A stretch of DNA of 64,000 nt from Branchinecta lynchi. Taxonomy: Eukaryota; Arthropoda; Branchiopoda; Anostraca; Branchinectidae. The notes below the pieces were generated by a model. That model saw nothing but the letters and a program-made list of their open reading frames with translations. It searched no databases and was not told where the DNA came from. Below are positions 41,488 through 53,629 of this stretch, piece after piece. The stretch is taken from positions 868,001 through 932,000 of the forward strand of contig JAKZAP010000011.1 of the NCBI GenBank assembly GCA_023053575.1, read 5' to 3'. A program made the position numbers and the translations under genes. The stretch's first letter is position 1, and each line of letters starts with the position of its first letter.

Positions 41488-42002
41488 TTTTTGGGATCAC
41501 AAAACGAAAGTGGAGGGATACTTATGACTTCGTAAAAGTTGTTCGTCTGAGATAACTCCCGAAGAGGTGGAGATATTTTCTTTTAACTGGATGAAGATCG
41601 ATTGGGCTAAAGTACAGGTCAAGTTCGTGTAGATGAGCCCAGTAGCCCCATTTTTAGGGGTGGGGGAGTGGTTTCTGAATCCGTATCTGAAACTAATTTT
41701 CTCGCCGGACAATTAGTTCGTCAGGAATCCGGCCAAAACCGGAAAATTTAATAAAGTAAATGTTTTGTCTGAAACTGATTAAATGTTGGATTTACGGCTA
41801 AGAAGACATGCTGAATCCGTATATGACAACCGTTGTCTTCCCAGAGAAGTAGTTCGTCCGGGATCCGGTCAAAACCGAAAATTTGTTAAAAGTAAAAGTT
41901 TTATTTTAAGTTGATTAAATATTCGATTTAGCGGTAAGAAGACTTGCTAAATCCATAAATGACAATCATTTCCTACCCGGACATACAGTTCACCGGAACC
42001 TA
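41488..42002 (+). mobile_element. Family B element, copy B6, 3'-truncated
   Basis: It begins TTTTTGGGATCACAAAACG, keeps degraded forms of the following blocks and about two core units with CCGGAATCCGGCC and AGAAGACATGCTGAATCC, and stops in CACCGGAACC where family A sequence begins. Confidence 0.75.
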
Positions 42003-44021
42003 CTTAAAGTAGACGACCTACTTAAAGTCCCGACCTGATCCGGTGCCTTTTTGGGAAGCTGGAGGGAGGGAATCGGAAATCTTGGGAAACGCTATGAGTA
42101 GAGGGATCGGGATGAAACTTAGTGTGAAGAGCAAGTACAATTCCTAGATACATCATTGACGTAACCGAACCAGATTCGGTCACTCTGGGGGGGGGGGGGG
42201 CAGAATTCTGGTGATCCCGCCAGTGCGGTACTTTCTGATGTACTAAGACGATGAAACTGGGCTGCCGTATCAAGGACTCGAATAAGCTGACTTGAAAATT
42301 GTCGTTTGCACGATCTGACCATCGTGGGGGGAGTGGAGGGATTGGGAATCGGAATCTACTGGCATTCATAATTTCGAACGGGGGACCGATTTTAATGAAA
42401 CTTGGCAAGTGGAAAGAGGTGTCGTCTCCGGTGTTCCGTGTCAAGTCCGGACCGGATTCCATCCTTGTGGAGGGAGTTGAAGGGGCCACCGGAATTTTCG
42501 TAAAACGCTTAGCGTCAAGGGATAGAGATGGAACTTGGTGGGAAGAACAAGCAGAAGCCCTAGATACGTTCTTGACCGAACTAGACCATATCAGGGCTCT
42601 TTGGGGGGAGTTGGAGGGGTTTCCGGTGATCGCAAGTAAGGATACTTCCAGATGTGCTAAGGACGATGGAACTTGGCAGGCATATTAGTGACCAACCAAA
42701 TTGACACAATGTCCTAGGAAAACTTTCGTTTCTTGATCCGACCGTTTTCGAGGCGCAATCCGGAAATTACTAATTTCCGTAGGTTGCGAACGGGTGGTCC
42801 GATTCGAGTAAAACTTTTCTGGTGATAAGAAGTAATGACCTAGACAGACAAGGCATGTCTCCGACCCACTTGCGGCAATGGTTGGAGGGGGGGGGGGTCT
42901 GGAAACTTTTTGACATGTACAGAAAACAAAAAAATTGAGCGATTGGGACGCAACTTGGACAGTACCAATTTTAGGCGGCCTAGTTTGTTCTTTACGGTTC
43001 GGACAGGATCCAACCAGGTTAGGAGATAGCTCAGATTGGAGTCAAGCTTGAAAGACGAGAAGGTGAGATGTCAGAAATACTACTTCTATGTGTCCTAGTC
43101 GTGTTTGGCCGCAGTGTAGGGAGTTGGAGGGAGAGTCCCGGAAATTGTGTGGCTCGCATATGGGTCAAACGAGTGGAGTGATTTGAGTGAAACTTGAAAA
43201 GCAGAGATACAATGTGCCCTACATGACATATTTTAGGGTCCGGACCGGATCTGAACACGATAGGGGGGGGGGGGGGGCACCGAAAGTTTCTCGAAAAATG
43301 CCCAGACTCGAGCGAAACTTGATAGCCGGTAAGATAAGATGCTTTAGATGATCAGTTTATAGGCGTATTCTCGCCATTCCCCGAGGACTCCTCGGGGAAT
43401 CGAAGGGAACGGCGAGAATAGAGGGAGTCACTCCGCGCGGACTCCGTGTACAGAAACAGCGAGAACACGGGGAATGCTTCCAAAATGTATTTTCTTCGAA
43501 AACAAAATATGCAGTTGACGAAATTAGTCTATATCCACTTTATTTTTGGTTTTGTTTATTCTGATTGTTTTCAGTTATTTTATATTGTACCAACACCATC
43601 AAAAATTGATTCCCCTCCGTATCTGAAAGGGAGTCCTTTTTGATGATGGTGATGATAGTCGGAGCATTCCCCGTTCGTGGGGACTCGCGAGAATACGGGG
43701 AGTGAGTCCCCGGGACAAACAAAAACGCGGGGACTCCTCAAGTGGAGTCCTCGAGGAACGGCGAGAATACGCCTTATGTGTCTGAACCAGATTCGGCCTC
43801 GGTAGAGGGAGTTTGAGGGGAGGAGTACCGGAAATACCGTGCCTGACATTTGCCCTAGATGATTCAACGTGATTCAGGGAGCGCTCAGACTCGAGTGAAA
43901 CTAGATATCCTATTTCTAGGTCCGTTCCTAGAAGGTTGAAGGGGGTATTTTGCGACGTTCTCACCTACTTTCTTTCAACACCTACTCGTAACAAGTGCCA
44001 TATGAGCTCGTAGCTTTTGTT
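42003..44021 (+). mobile_element. Family A element, 5'-truncated, with nested TIR element
   Basis: Family A core units (GGGATGAAACTTAGTGTGAAG, GATGAAACTGGG, GGACCGGATTCC, G-tracts) end with CAAGTGCCATATGAGCTCG, TAGCTTTTGTT. The 43,361-43,774 element is inserted into one unit. Confidence 0.8.
43361..43774. mobile_element. TIR element AGGCGTATTCTCGCC with TAT duplication
   Basis: A perfect 15-bp TIR AGGCGTATTCTCGCC is flanked by TAT (43,358-43,360; 43,775-43,777). Subterminal CGAGGACTCC and GGGGACTCC blocks give a strong foldback. Copy 2 of the 31,322-32,164 family, without the nested insertion. Confidence 0.9.
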
Positions 44022-44630
44022 ATCCCTGAATGGTACACGTATCTTTCTATCCCTAAAGGTGTATTTTTTAAGGACCTCGCGGTATAAGATACTGGTGGAA
44101 AGTGAAAGCGGACTACATCGAGACAAATTTTGGGACTGTATATTTTAAAGTAATAAACACTCTAGAGCAGAAATAACGCAAATGCTCGAGGATCCAAGTG
44201 ATCCAATCTCGCAGTGCTGGACGATATTTGGATGTTTCAATATATTCCAAGATAAGAGAGCTAGTTGCTTTATATTATTGGAAATAATTAGAATATAAAT
44301 AAAGATATCCAAACATCGTTTTTCATAAATATTTAACTTTTCGATACTAGTCCAACGTATCAACAGAAATGAACATCGCAAATATCTACAATCGTAATAT
44401 GGAAGAAGAAGAAGGAGCAAAGAAGTGAAAGCACTGTTTTCACTTCTCATGATTTCAAATGAGAACTCATGTTTTTTTCCGATCTCGTTATTTTTTTTTT
44501 CAGTCTCATGATCTCAGGAAAAGCTGTGGATAAACTCTTGATTTCCACCAGAAAATGCTGAAAACTGGCTGAAAATTTCATGATTTTTCTATTGGTTTAT
44601 GGCATGCATTTTGGGTCAAAATTGTTAAAA
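44022..44630. other. No recognised feature
   Basis: AT-rich sequence without a recognised frame or repeat. An AAGGACCTCGCGGT word near 44,069 resembles the inner end of the 39,635-41,349 element. Confidence 0.4.
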
Positions 44631-44635
44631 ATGTT

Positions 44636-44963
44636 GCCGAGAATACTCGAAATGTCGCCGAGAATCCATGAAATGTAGCCGAGAATGCTGTTTTTGTCGC
44701 CGAGATTTTTTGTGTGTATCCGAGACTGCAATGTTTGTTGCCGAGAATGACAACTTTGTAGCCGAGATTTTCACTGAAAAACGTGTCGCCGAGAAATACG
44801 GATATGTGTTCAAAACCAAAAATCTAGTTCCCGAGATGGAACAAAGTGTCGCCGAGATTGCTAGAAATGTCGCCGAGATTTCGCGTAATGTCGCCGAGAA
44901 TGCATGAAATATCGCCGAGATTTCTTTGAAAATAACACACAAGTGAAAAAAGTGTCGCCGAGA
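44636..44963. repeat. 21-bp periodic GCCGAGA array
   Basis: GCCGAGA (or one-base variants) starts at 44636, 44657, 44678, 44699, 44719, 44740, 44761, 44788, 44830, 44851, 44872, 44893, 44914 and 44957. Most steps are exactly 21 bp, with two double steps near 42-43 and one of 27. Usually TGT plus C, A or T precedes the core, and the other ~10 bp of each unit vary freely. Frames on both strands (79 aa forward, 105 aa reverse) follow from the multiple-of-three period. Confidence 0.9.
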
Positions 44964-44965
44964 CT

Positions 44966-47900
44966 TGGAAAAAAAAAATACAGCTTAGAACGAAAAATCT
45001 GATTTTTGAGATCGGAACAAATGTAGCCGACTTGGTGGTTGGTGAGGTCCTCCTTATTGTTCTATTTGTAAGTCCGGAACAAGTGTGATTCTTCGTTGCA
45101 GTACATACTCACTACCATTGTAAGTGCTATATTTGTTATTGCACTCTTGTTGGTATTAGTCTACTCAATAAACAATGTGAATGTGAACAACAGTTGCTCA
45201 AAAGTAAGATCCACAGGAAGTTTCAAAGGAAAGGATATGGCTCAGAGGAAGGGGCGTTGCGAAATGTGGGGGGGGCGGATGCAACATTCGGTAACTTATT
45301 CGGTATAATTGCTAGGATTCGGTAGTTACCACGAACATGAAGAGGTCGAGTGAAGAACTGGTCGCAGACAAAAGGACTGATCTATGATTTCATCGATATT
45401 CCTTACTTTTATTTTTAGCCTAAAAACAAGCTCTTATCAGAAATGTCTTGAAAATTCTGCCTGCGGCGCTTTTCATAATATTAACTATTTTCAGGAAAGG
45501 TGCGTCATTTAGCTAGGTTTTAAACCAGTTTTAGGGATCGCGATTTTTCGAAACCCTAAAAGCTAGAACCTGCATGGAAATAGCTGAACTTGGCAGGAAA
45601 AAACGAACTTAAAAGATCTCGCCTGCGGCGCTCACTTTATGTGATCATGGCTAGTAATGACTAGTCATAGAGTAGCTGCTGCTGCCGGGATGTCGCTCTA
45701 TCTGGTTTCTGGAAATTCTTAGGATCCTGGTGTTTTGGCTCTGCACCCAACTACAAAAATTCACTTGCGACGCCCCTGCTCACAGGTGCTAAGAAAGCTA
45801 GAATAAGTATAGTCGTTGAAAGAAACATATAACTGAAACGCATTTATTTTACGGATATATCATCAAAAAATGTGTTACCACCTTAAAATTTTTGAAATAA
45901 TGACTTTAGCACAAAAACCTGGTTCTGGGGAGCTTGACTTTGACATGGACGACTGATTTTCTCTTCCATTTAAGTCATCCACCAACAGCCTTGTATACTG
46001 GTTAGGGCTAAGGTTCAAGCATAGCAAGTATGATAGTTTGGTTCTTGCAATAGCCTTGTCACATGGTTATGGTTAAGGTTCAAGTCTCCAAACATCGTTT
46101 GTATGGTAGTTTTGGTTCATCTTAAAGTTCAATGGGCTGATAAAACTATCACGTTGTCATATTACCACCCCCTAGGATGCAATGTTACATCAGAAATCAG
46201 TCGATTCTTACCCAATTTATTTTTGGTGAAATACGGTTACGACGATTTCTGCTGCCTGCCGAGCTCCAATTTTGCTAACCTTGACAAATATAAGCGCAGT
46301 TTTCTTATACCTCTCTTGTCTTTGTTATTTAACATTTAAAACTCTTTTTATTCCTTTAGAAAGTTATTTTTATAGAAATTAGATATAAATTAATGTATTT
46401 TCTTGACTTAATATTGTCTCGGCCACAAGTAAGTCTGATATATATGTACATTTCTGAAACAAAACAAATTTCAGCTCTGGAACAAAAACAAAACAAAACA
46501 AAACCTTGTAAACCAGATTCAGCTTAGCATCAGCAAAGGATAGGGATATACCTCATCCTGGTAAGTTTCTTTCAGTTAATTTTGACTTTTCTTTCATTAT
46601 AATATCCTAGAGGAAATCTTGCCTGCTAGAAGGCAACTTTGTAGCCTAATGCATAAATCCTCGATTTTCGGTCATGTCATATGCTATTCTCTAGTACTAG
46701 AGCAGTGTTTGGGCCTGTCCCAAGGTATGTCATTGCTGTTGCTTGGTTCGTGTGTAGGATTTCCAGTTTTTTTGCCCCATTCCTGATTTTTTTTTTTTTT
46801 TAAATGTCTCTTTGGTCTGTAAATAAATTGGTACATGAGAGGTATCCAACCCAGATCCAACCTGAATTTAGATAACTTCGAACTTGCCCTGAAGATATTC
46901 TGCGCAGTCCCAAATTTATCCTAGATCATGCAGGGTGTCTTTCTTCATAGAACTTATAAATACAGTAAAGGTAGGCTATGCTTATTTGAACACCTCTGTC
47001 GGTTCTTTACATAGCTTGCCTAACCAGGCACCATGTCAATACCCATGAGCAACGGCTTGGAAAACCCATGATGTTCGACAAATCAAAAATATGAAGTGAA
47101 AATCTGCTTTTCCCAACAGATTTGTGTGGGGTATTGTTCTGTTTCTCCGAAACATGGGGCTACAGCATGTAAGCATCATCTAAGAAAGTAGTCCTATATA
47201 TAAAGCCTATATGCTTATTTAAACATACCCTAACAATAAATTGTCGCTGAAGAAAATGATAAAACCATCCTTGGTAACTTGCTACTTGCCTAAACCTAGT
47301 TCTTTCCATACCTTGCCTAATCAGGCACCATGTCGATACCCGTGAGCAACGGCTTGGAAAACTCATGATCTTCGACAAATCGAAATTATGAAGTGAAAAC
47401 TGATTTTTCCAACAGATTTGTGTAGGGTATTGTTCTCTTTCTCCGAGACATGGGGCCACAGCACGTAAGCATCATCTCACAAAGTAGGCATATATATATA
47501 GCCTATAGCCTATACGCTTATTACCTATACGCTACCCTAACAATAAATGTCGCAGAAGAAAATGTGAAAACCATCCTTTGTAACTTGCTACTTGCCTAAA
47601 ATGTTGAACTGGTATCACAATTAGTAGGCTAATATTCGAAGAAAAAGTTGGATATTTTCGGCAACATGTTGGTCAAGAGATTCTATGCACACATAAACTT
47701 TGCTGGAATTTTCCTTTCACTGATAAACAGCCTTCAAATCTACATGGAACTGATTCCAAATTGCTCTACCTTGCTCCTAGTTTGTTCAAACAAGCGAATG
47801 AAGAAGAGAAGTTTGAAACAAAAGAATTTCTGTCGACAGATATTTTTCAGTTTAATTTTGTGGCATTAAGATTGAAGAAATAGTTAGTTACTCAGTGATA

Positions 47901-49381
47901 CCAAGTTTTTTGTTCCCCCTTTCTATTTCACTGTTTTGTAGGCATAAACAAAGCCATGTATGGACAAAATCGAGATAGGAATTCAAATAAGCATAGACTA
48001 CCTCGACTCTTTCTTAGAGCATGCATTTCCTAATGTTACGACATTGTGCCCAAATACTGAGGATTTGTGAATGACTTATCCAACTGAGGTCCAACATGCA
48101 AGACATCTACTCCCTTGTTTTCAGTTGTGATACAGAAATAACTATTTAGATTTCTGGTTAAGAATTTGTGACTTGTCATTCTGAACCACAGTAGGTAGAA
48201 TGGAAAACCAAGCAGCACGGGACACCCTTACCATTAGTTCCCTACGCATTTTTGGTATTAGGCATGGTATTAAGTATTACGCATTTTTGGGTGGCTGGGC
48301 GGTGGCCAAAAAAAAAAAAAATGGCTGTCTGGAATCCAGGCTTCACCCTTATAAATTATGCAGTCTAGGGTAAAATTTAAAAGCAAGACTTGGCCTTTAA
48401 GTTTGAGTAGGGTACAACCCAGTCATACACACATCTACAAATTTTGGGAACAGTCAGTGCTCTAACATTCCAGCAGCAGGATTGTGGGCATCCCCCACTG
48501 TATTCCAACAGATAAGCACTGTGTGCATTAAGCTGGGGCACTGTGTCCTGGAGTAAAGGTATAATTGTAAATTGAAAAAGAATTTTTTTTTCTCAAAAAG
48601 ATTTTTACTTGGGGGAGAATTACCCTTGACCAAGTCTACCACAAATCTCTGAATTTTGCAAGCCCCATGCCAAACATTGGATATACATAGCATTGGGTAG
48701 ATCCTATCCCCAAGGCTAGATAGTTTAGGCTATGCATATAGGGTATATATATAAATCATAGGTTTGTAGTAGACTGCTCGTTTTAAACTCTGTAGTACTA
48801 GCTATAATAATATTTGCTGCAAGCAAGCTCTGCTACTTTGCCCCCCCCCCCCCCCCCAAAAAAAAAAATTAAATAAAGAAATAATCAGGTTTATCAGTAC
48901 CAGTAATATGCCCACATGTACTAACCACTAACCCAGTATACAACCCAGCAGAGATATTATAATCCCAAACAATCAGCAGCTAATTGATAAGTTTTGATTC
49001 TGTTCTTGGCCAGAAAAGGCAGTAATTGATTAGTAGGTATCAACTAATGTATCAGGAGTTTTTCAAAAACTTGAACTTTGGCTGGTTTACTAGGTGATAA
49101 TGTAGTCCCTGATCCAGATTAAAAAATAGCAGATTGCTTTACTGTTTATGTTGGGTATCGTACCCTACTTATTCCCCGTCGTCACCCATTTGCTATGCTA
49201 GGCCAAACCGTTTTCTTACTGAATGAACCATTCAGGTAGCATCTAAAAAATGTGGTCAGAGACTTCTAAGAAACTATCTTGTCATACTTCTTGGTGAGGT
49301 CACAATTAAATTTTGGGGTAAATTCTGATAACCAAATAATTGACCAGCAAATTTGATAACTGATAATGGTTTCTGTTTTAG
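44966..49381. other. No gene recognised; one tandem duplication
   Basis: The stretch contains C-runs (about 48,841), T-runs and a diverged tandem duplication at 46,975-47,505. 46,840-46,960 resembles 54,850-54,965. Short frames show no domain. From about 49,030 it belongs to the inverted segmental duplication. Confidence 0.45.
46975..47505. repeat. Diverged tandem duplication, about 300-bp step
   Basis: CAGGCACCATGTC, GAGCAACGGCTTGGAAAAC, TTCGACAAATC and CCAACAGATTTGTGT recur in the same order in 47,020-47,175 and 47,325-47,475. Confidence 0.75.
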
Positions 49382-49543
49382 ATTGAAGTGCAGTCAAGCC
49401 TTCTGAAATTCAGAATATTGTCAGCACCATCCATAGAGCAAAAGACACAGACGTATGTGCCCGTGGAACTTTCTGCATCTATAGAGGCTCTGTCATCATA
49501 ACTGTTACAGGAATCAGCAGGGCTTGGAAGAGAATCACAATAG
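49382..49543 (+). pseudogene. Exon-like block with conserved splice sites (copy 1)
   Basis: Acceptor TTCTGTTTTAG and donor ATAG|GTAAGT bound a block whose paralogue lies at 62,859-63,043 on the minus strand. The frame starting IEVQSSLLKFR continues to SASIEAL, then stops. The two copies keep this frame between matching motifs despite different indels, which suggests former coding. I do not recognise the protein. Confidence 0.45.
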
Positions 49544-49960
49544 GTAAGTTTTTAACCCAACACGTAACTTACAAGGGCTTCAATGGTTTTCTATCCAAAT
49601 GACCTTTGGTCATTCAAAAAACATCCAAGTAACTGGTGGTTGTAAATATTATGCCAGTAGATAATCAAGAGTTTTATTTGTATTATCTTTCTTGCTTGAA
49701 AGTAGTTGCTGTTTAGGATGGGAATATTTCAACATTTCGGATATCAGTTTATAAATGCGTACTCCCTGTAAACATTTGAACGCCATTAATTTGTGTTGCC
49801 TTTCTTGCTCGTTACTAGTTGATGTTTAAGATGGAATATTCAGTATCTGAAATCTTTCTTGCCCTCATCCTTGACCAGAACAGTGGATCGGTTTGTGAGA
49901 AGTATAAGCTAGAGATTTGATTTGTTTGATGTTTAAAGTTTTTTTTCATCCGCACCAGAG

Positions 49961-50307
49961 CAAAATAACACAAGGAAGTAGCACCAAGACTTGACAAAAT
50001 TCACACACTCGAATAGCAGCGATACTAGCAACCATAAGGGTAGAGAATGTCCCTACTGAACCTTATTCAGTTTTCACCAACGCTGGCTCCGGTAACTTCC
50101 TATTCTGAACATTGCAAAAAAATGCAAAAAAGCCTCAATTGTTTCCTCGATGTGTGCAGACCGCACCTTTCCTTTACTAGAAATTCCTTAACCTGCAAGT
50201 TTGTCTCACTTCAAGTGCCACAAGCGTAGTGGGCGGTGCTACGAGTATGGACTGTTTGCAAAGCATGGAAAGCAAAGGTCTTGGCGCTACTCCCTAGTGT
50301 TATTTTG
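49961..50307. mobile_element. TIR element CAAAATAACAC...GTGTTATTTTG
   Basis: The left end CAAAATAACACAAGGAAGTA is mirrored by TACTCCCTAGTGTTATTTTG at the right. The inner part carries GTCCCTACTGAA and GCGTAGTGGGCGG blocks. A second copy is at 50,792-51,302 and a part at 13,430-13,561. Non-coding. Confidence 0.8.
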
Positions 50308-50791
50308 CTGTGATCTGCACACACATTTTCAGTCTCTTCTTTCATTTCTACTACCTTTCTTGCTCAGAGGCAGTTGCTATTTGGATGAGAGTATTTAATT
50401 TCTTAGTTAGAAAATTCGTTCTCATTACACTGCAAAAAAATGATGTAGCGCCAATTGTTTCCTCTCTGTGTGCAGACCGCACCTTTGCTTTACTAGAAAA
50501 CGTAGTTGACTTATCCGCTTTGCACGGTCAAACATGATTCACAGTCAGCTTCTGCTGAAGGAATATCTATTTACTAGAAATTTCTTAACCCACAAGTTTG
50601 TCTCACTTTAAATGCCGCAAGCGTAGTGGGCGGCGCTACGAGTATGGCCCGTTAGCAAAGCACGGAAAGCATAGGTCTTGGCGCGACTACCATAGTGTTA
50701 TTTTTTTAAATAGAAATTTCTTAACCCGCAAGTTTGTCTCGCTTTAAATGCGGCAAGCGTAGTGGGCGGCGCTACGAGTATGGCCCGTTTG
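50308..50791. repeat. Partial copies of the CAAAATAACAC element
   Basis: CGCAAGTTTGTCTC, AGCGTAGTGGGCGGCGCTAC and GAGTATGGCCCGTTTGC recur at 50,590 and 50,720, giving two further incomplete copies packed between the full ones. Confidence 0.7.
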
Positions 50792-51302
50792 CGAAAATAA
50801 CATTAGGGAGTAGCGCCAAGACTTGACAAAACACTCTGGATGTCTAACTCTTCGTTCCGATGAGGAATCACCGTGTACCTAGCGGAAGAGCCAAAAGCGT
50901 CACCACAGCTGGCCCAACGAACCGCGTTGATTGGTTGATACAGAATTTGAGCCGTCATTCGGCCGACCTTTCTCGTTCTTCTCGAGGTTTGCCGGCGTGT
51001 TTGGACTTAGTCATATATTGACACACACTAGTATAGTAGCGATACTAGCACCCCTAGCGGTAGAGAACGTCCCTACTGAAACTTATTCAGTTTTCACCAA
51101 CCCTGGCTCCAATAACTTCATATCCTGAACATTGCAAACAAACGATACAGCCTCAATTGTTTCCTCGGTGTGTTCAGACCGCACCTTTGCTTTACTAGAA
51201 ATTTCTTAACCCGCAAGTTTGTCTCGCTTTAAATGCCGAGTATGGCCCGTTTGCAAAGAATAGAAAGCACATGTCTTGGTGCTACTCCCTAGTGTTATTT
51301 TG
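50792..51302. mobile_element. TIR element CAAAATAACAC family, second copy
   Basis: CGAAAATAACATTAGGGAGT at the left is mirrored by GCTACTCCCTAGTGTTATTT at the right. The longer interior includes the repeat also found at 6,985-7,140 and 56,710-56,835 (with GGACTTAGTCATAT). Confidence 0.75.
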
Positions 51303-51860
51303 CTCTGATCCGCACACAAATTTTTCAGTTCCTTCTTTCATTTTTATTACCTTTTTTGTTCGGAGGCAGTTGCTATTTTGGATGAGAGTATTTAATTTGG
51401 TCATGGATATCAGGATATCAGTTAGAAAATTCCTCCTCCTTACAAAGAGTTTGAGTGTCTTCTTTCATTTTTTATGACCTTTCTTGTTCAAAAGTAGTTG
51501 CGATTTAAGATTGGAATATTCAGTATTGGAATCTTTTCTTGCCTTGGCGATTTATTAGAACAGAGGATGGATTTATATGATTCGCTTTGATGTGGCCAGG
51601 TTCGCTTTACTGGCATACAAATCTGTTATGCCTTCTTTAATTTTATTACCGTTCTTGCTCAGAAGCAGTTGCTATTTTGGATGGAGTATTTGATTTTTTT
51701 CTGATATCATTTAAAAATGCGTCCTTCTTAGAAACAGTATTAATGCCTTCTTTAATTTTTTGACCTTTCTTGTTCGAAAGTAGTTGGTCTTTAGGACGGA
51801 AATGTCCAATACCTACATCTTTTCTTGCCTTGGCCATGGATTTGAACAGAGGATGGATTC
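51303..51860. repeat. Four-fold imperfect tandem repeat
   Basis: Units marked by CTTCTTTCATTTTTATTACC or a variant, then CTTGTTC, GTAGTTGC and GGAATATT recur near 51,330, 51,458, 51,630 and 51,750. Related single copies lie near 49,690, 49,800 and 50,340. Confidence 0.6.
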
Positions 51861-52307
51861 AAATCAAGCTTTAGCTGGAGGGATGATGAGTGTTAAGATG
51901 TCAAAATGGTCCCATATAAGAAACTTTTCCATGCAGAAGTACAATAGCCTACAAAGTACAGTAGAGTTTATGAGCTGAGTGCCGACAACCCAGGTTTGTG
52001 TGTTGCACTTGGCTTAACCATGTCTGGAAATGCGAAATATTGAGACAAAGAAAAATGCATTTTTTTTTTCGAACAATTTTTGCTGTGATGAAAATATGAA
52101 TGTGACTTAGTTCAGAAACAAAGAGTGCTAAGTGTCAATACAACGATCATATCTTTTGTGCGTCAATGGTCCACAGCTTAGTGAGAATAGAAAGCTTGAT
52201 GAGCTGTGTAGTTGAAATAGAGGATGGGTTTGCTATACGGAAACAACATCATAAACCAACTATATTCAGACATTAATTTACGTTCTAATTGAAGTTTTTA
52301 ATTGCAG

Positions 52308-52390
52308 GATCATAAACGCCTGGCCCTGTCAGACTTAGAAGCGTGTCTCATATTCCCTTGGACGCCAGCTACACTGGAAGAGCTATTTGG
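52308..52390 (+). pseudogene. Exon-like block, 3' (copy 1)
   Basis: The block follows the acceptor TTTTTAATTGCAG. It matches the minus-strand block ending at 61,406. One frame reads ASYTGRAIWVIMSQGCT, aligning with ASYIGTAVLVIISQNCT in the other copy. An indel puts this frame out of register with the start of the block. Probably a decayed final exon; the protein is not recognised. Confidence 0.4.
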
Positions 52391-53629
52391 GTCATCATGA
52401 GTCAAGGATGCACCGGATTGAACAACATTTAGTGGAGCGTAATGGGTTGAGAATGTTAAAAACTGATTAAGCTAAAGAATAATACAGTTTTCCTTCCAAT
52501 GCTTCATTGTATGCTATAGCATAAATTAAAGTATATTTGCTTGCCATCTTATGTCTTTGTAAGCAGTCATACTGGCCTTTATTGTATGCTGCTGTGTTAC
52601 TAAAGCAGTGTAGCATAATTAGATAGCCTACTTCTCCTCTGAGAAAATGTAATTTCGACCAATCCAATTTATGAGCTCTTGATGTATGTCGGAGCTGAAC
52701 TCAACCCTTTAGTGTAAGGCAAGGTGCTACGATGCTAATGCCACCAAGGGCTCGTCATTCACAAACTGTCGCCTAGTTCTTAGGGCATCACCCTAGGATT
52801 CATTCTTGTTGTTACTGATTGCATTCTTAGAGAACCTCTTATACGTATTAGGGCGGTATGGTCTGCGAATGTTGAGGTAAGCTCTGCGAAATGCTGATCC
52901 TCAACAAGATTTAGAGAGACCAGCAACGTAAATAAAACCCCAATTCTACAGCCGACCCTGTAACAAAGGTGCAAAAACATTCCTATGGGCACCATGTGGT
53001 AGGCTTCAAAGCACAACAGAATGTTTGATGACTACAGTGTACAAGTAGCTACAGAGGACTAAAAGTTCCCAATGATCAGAAAGAGACTACTAAATTGTTA
53101 CACAGCTAGATAGACTTGGTCCCATTCTCAAAGGGTTACTGGTCACTATGATTTGACCAAGATCGTAAAAGATCATGAGATTCAACTGTGGAGTACTGAA
53201 TTCATCTTCTTTGAAGTGGTACACCCTAGCCAAAGAGGCATGGGGGGACTGTTTTTCTAAAGTGGGGCTTAGACCAGAGGAAATGGATGGTAAGTTCCGG
53301 AGTGGATTGGGAAATAAGAAAATCAAGTTACGCAAGTCGGAAACTGCTTTTCTAAAGTGGGGATTAGACCAGAGGAACTGAAATGGATGGTAAGTTTGGG
53401 AGTAGCTTTTTTTTATCGACGGATCTAGTTTATGAGCCTCCTGATGATTGTCAGGATTGGGACAGTGTCGGTAGCAGGCAAACATCTGAGCTGCACCTTC
53501 TAATGTGGGACAAGGGGCAGTGCTAAATATCATCAAGAATCACATCAACTGCCGCCAAGTTATTAGGTCATACTAGGGTGTTCAAGAGTTGTAAACTTCC
53601 CTCGCTCTTGTGGACTCTCCAGATACAAT

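Noticed and set aside
44625..44942. 105-aa (minus) and 79-aa (plus) repeat proteins
   Set aside because: Both arise from the 21-bp period. Neither has flanking coding evidence, and both strands being open is expected from a stop-free repeat. Kept only as an alternative explanation in the findings.
44636..44963. CRISPR array
   Set aside because: The conserved core is only 7-11 bp with 10-bp spacers, no cas genes are present and the genome is animal.
46475..46561. Possible exon between AATTTCAG and CTG|GTAAGT
   Set aside because: No open frame with any resemblance and no paralogous block in the other duplication arm; splice-like motifs this short occur by chance.
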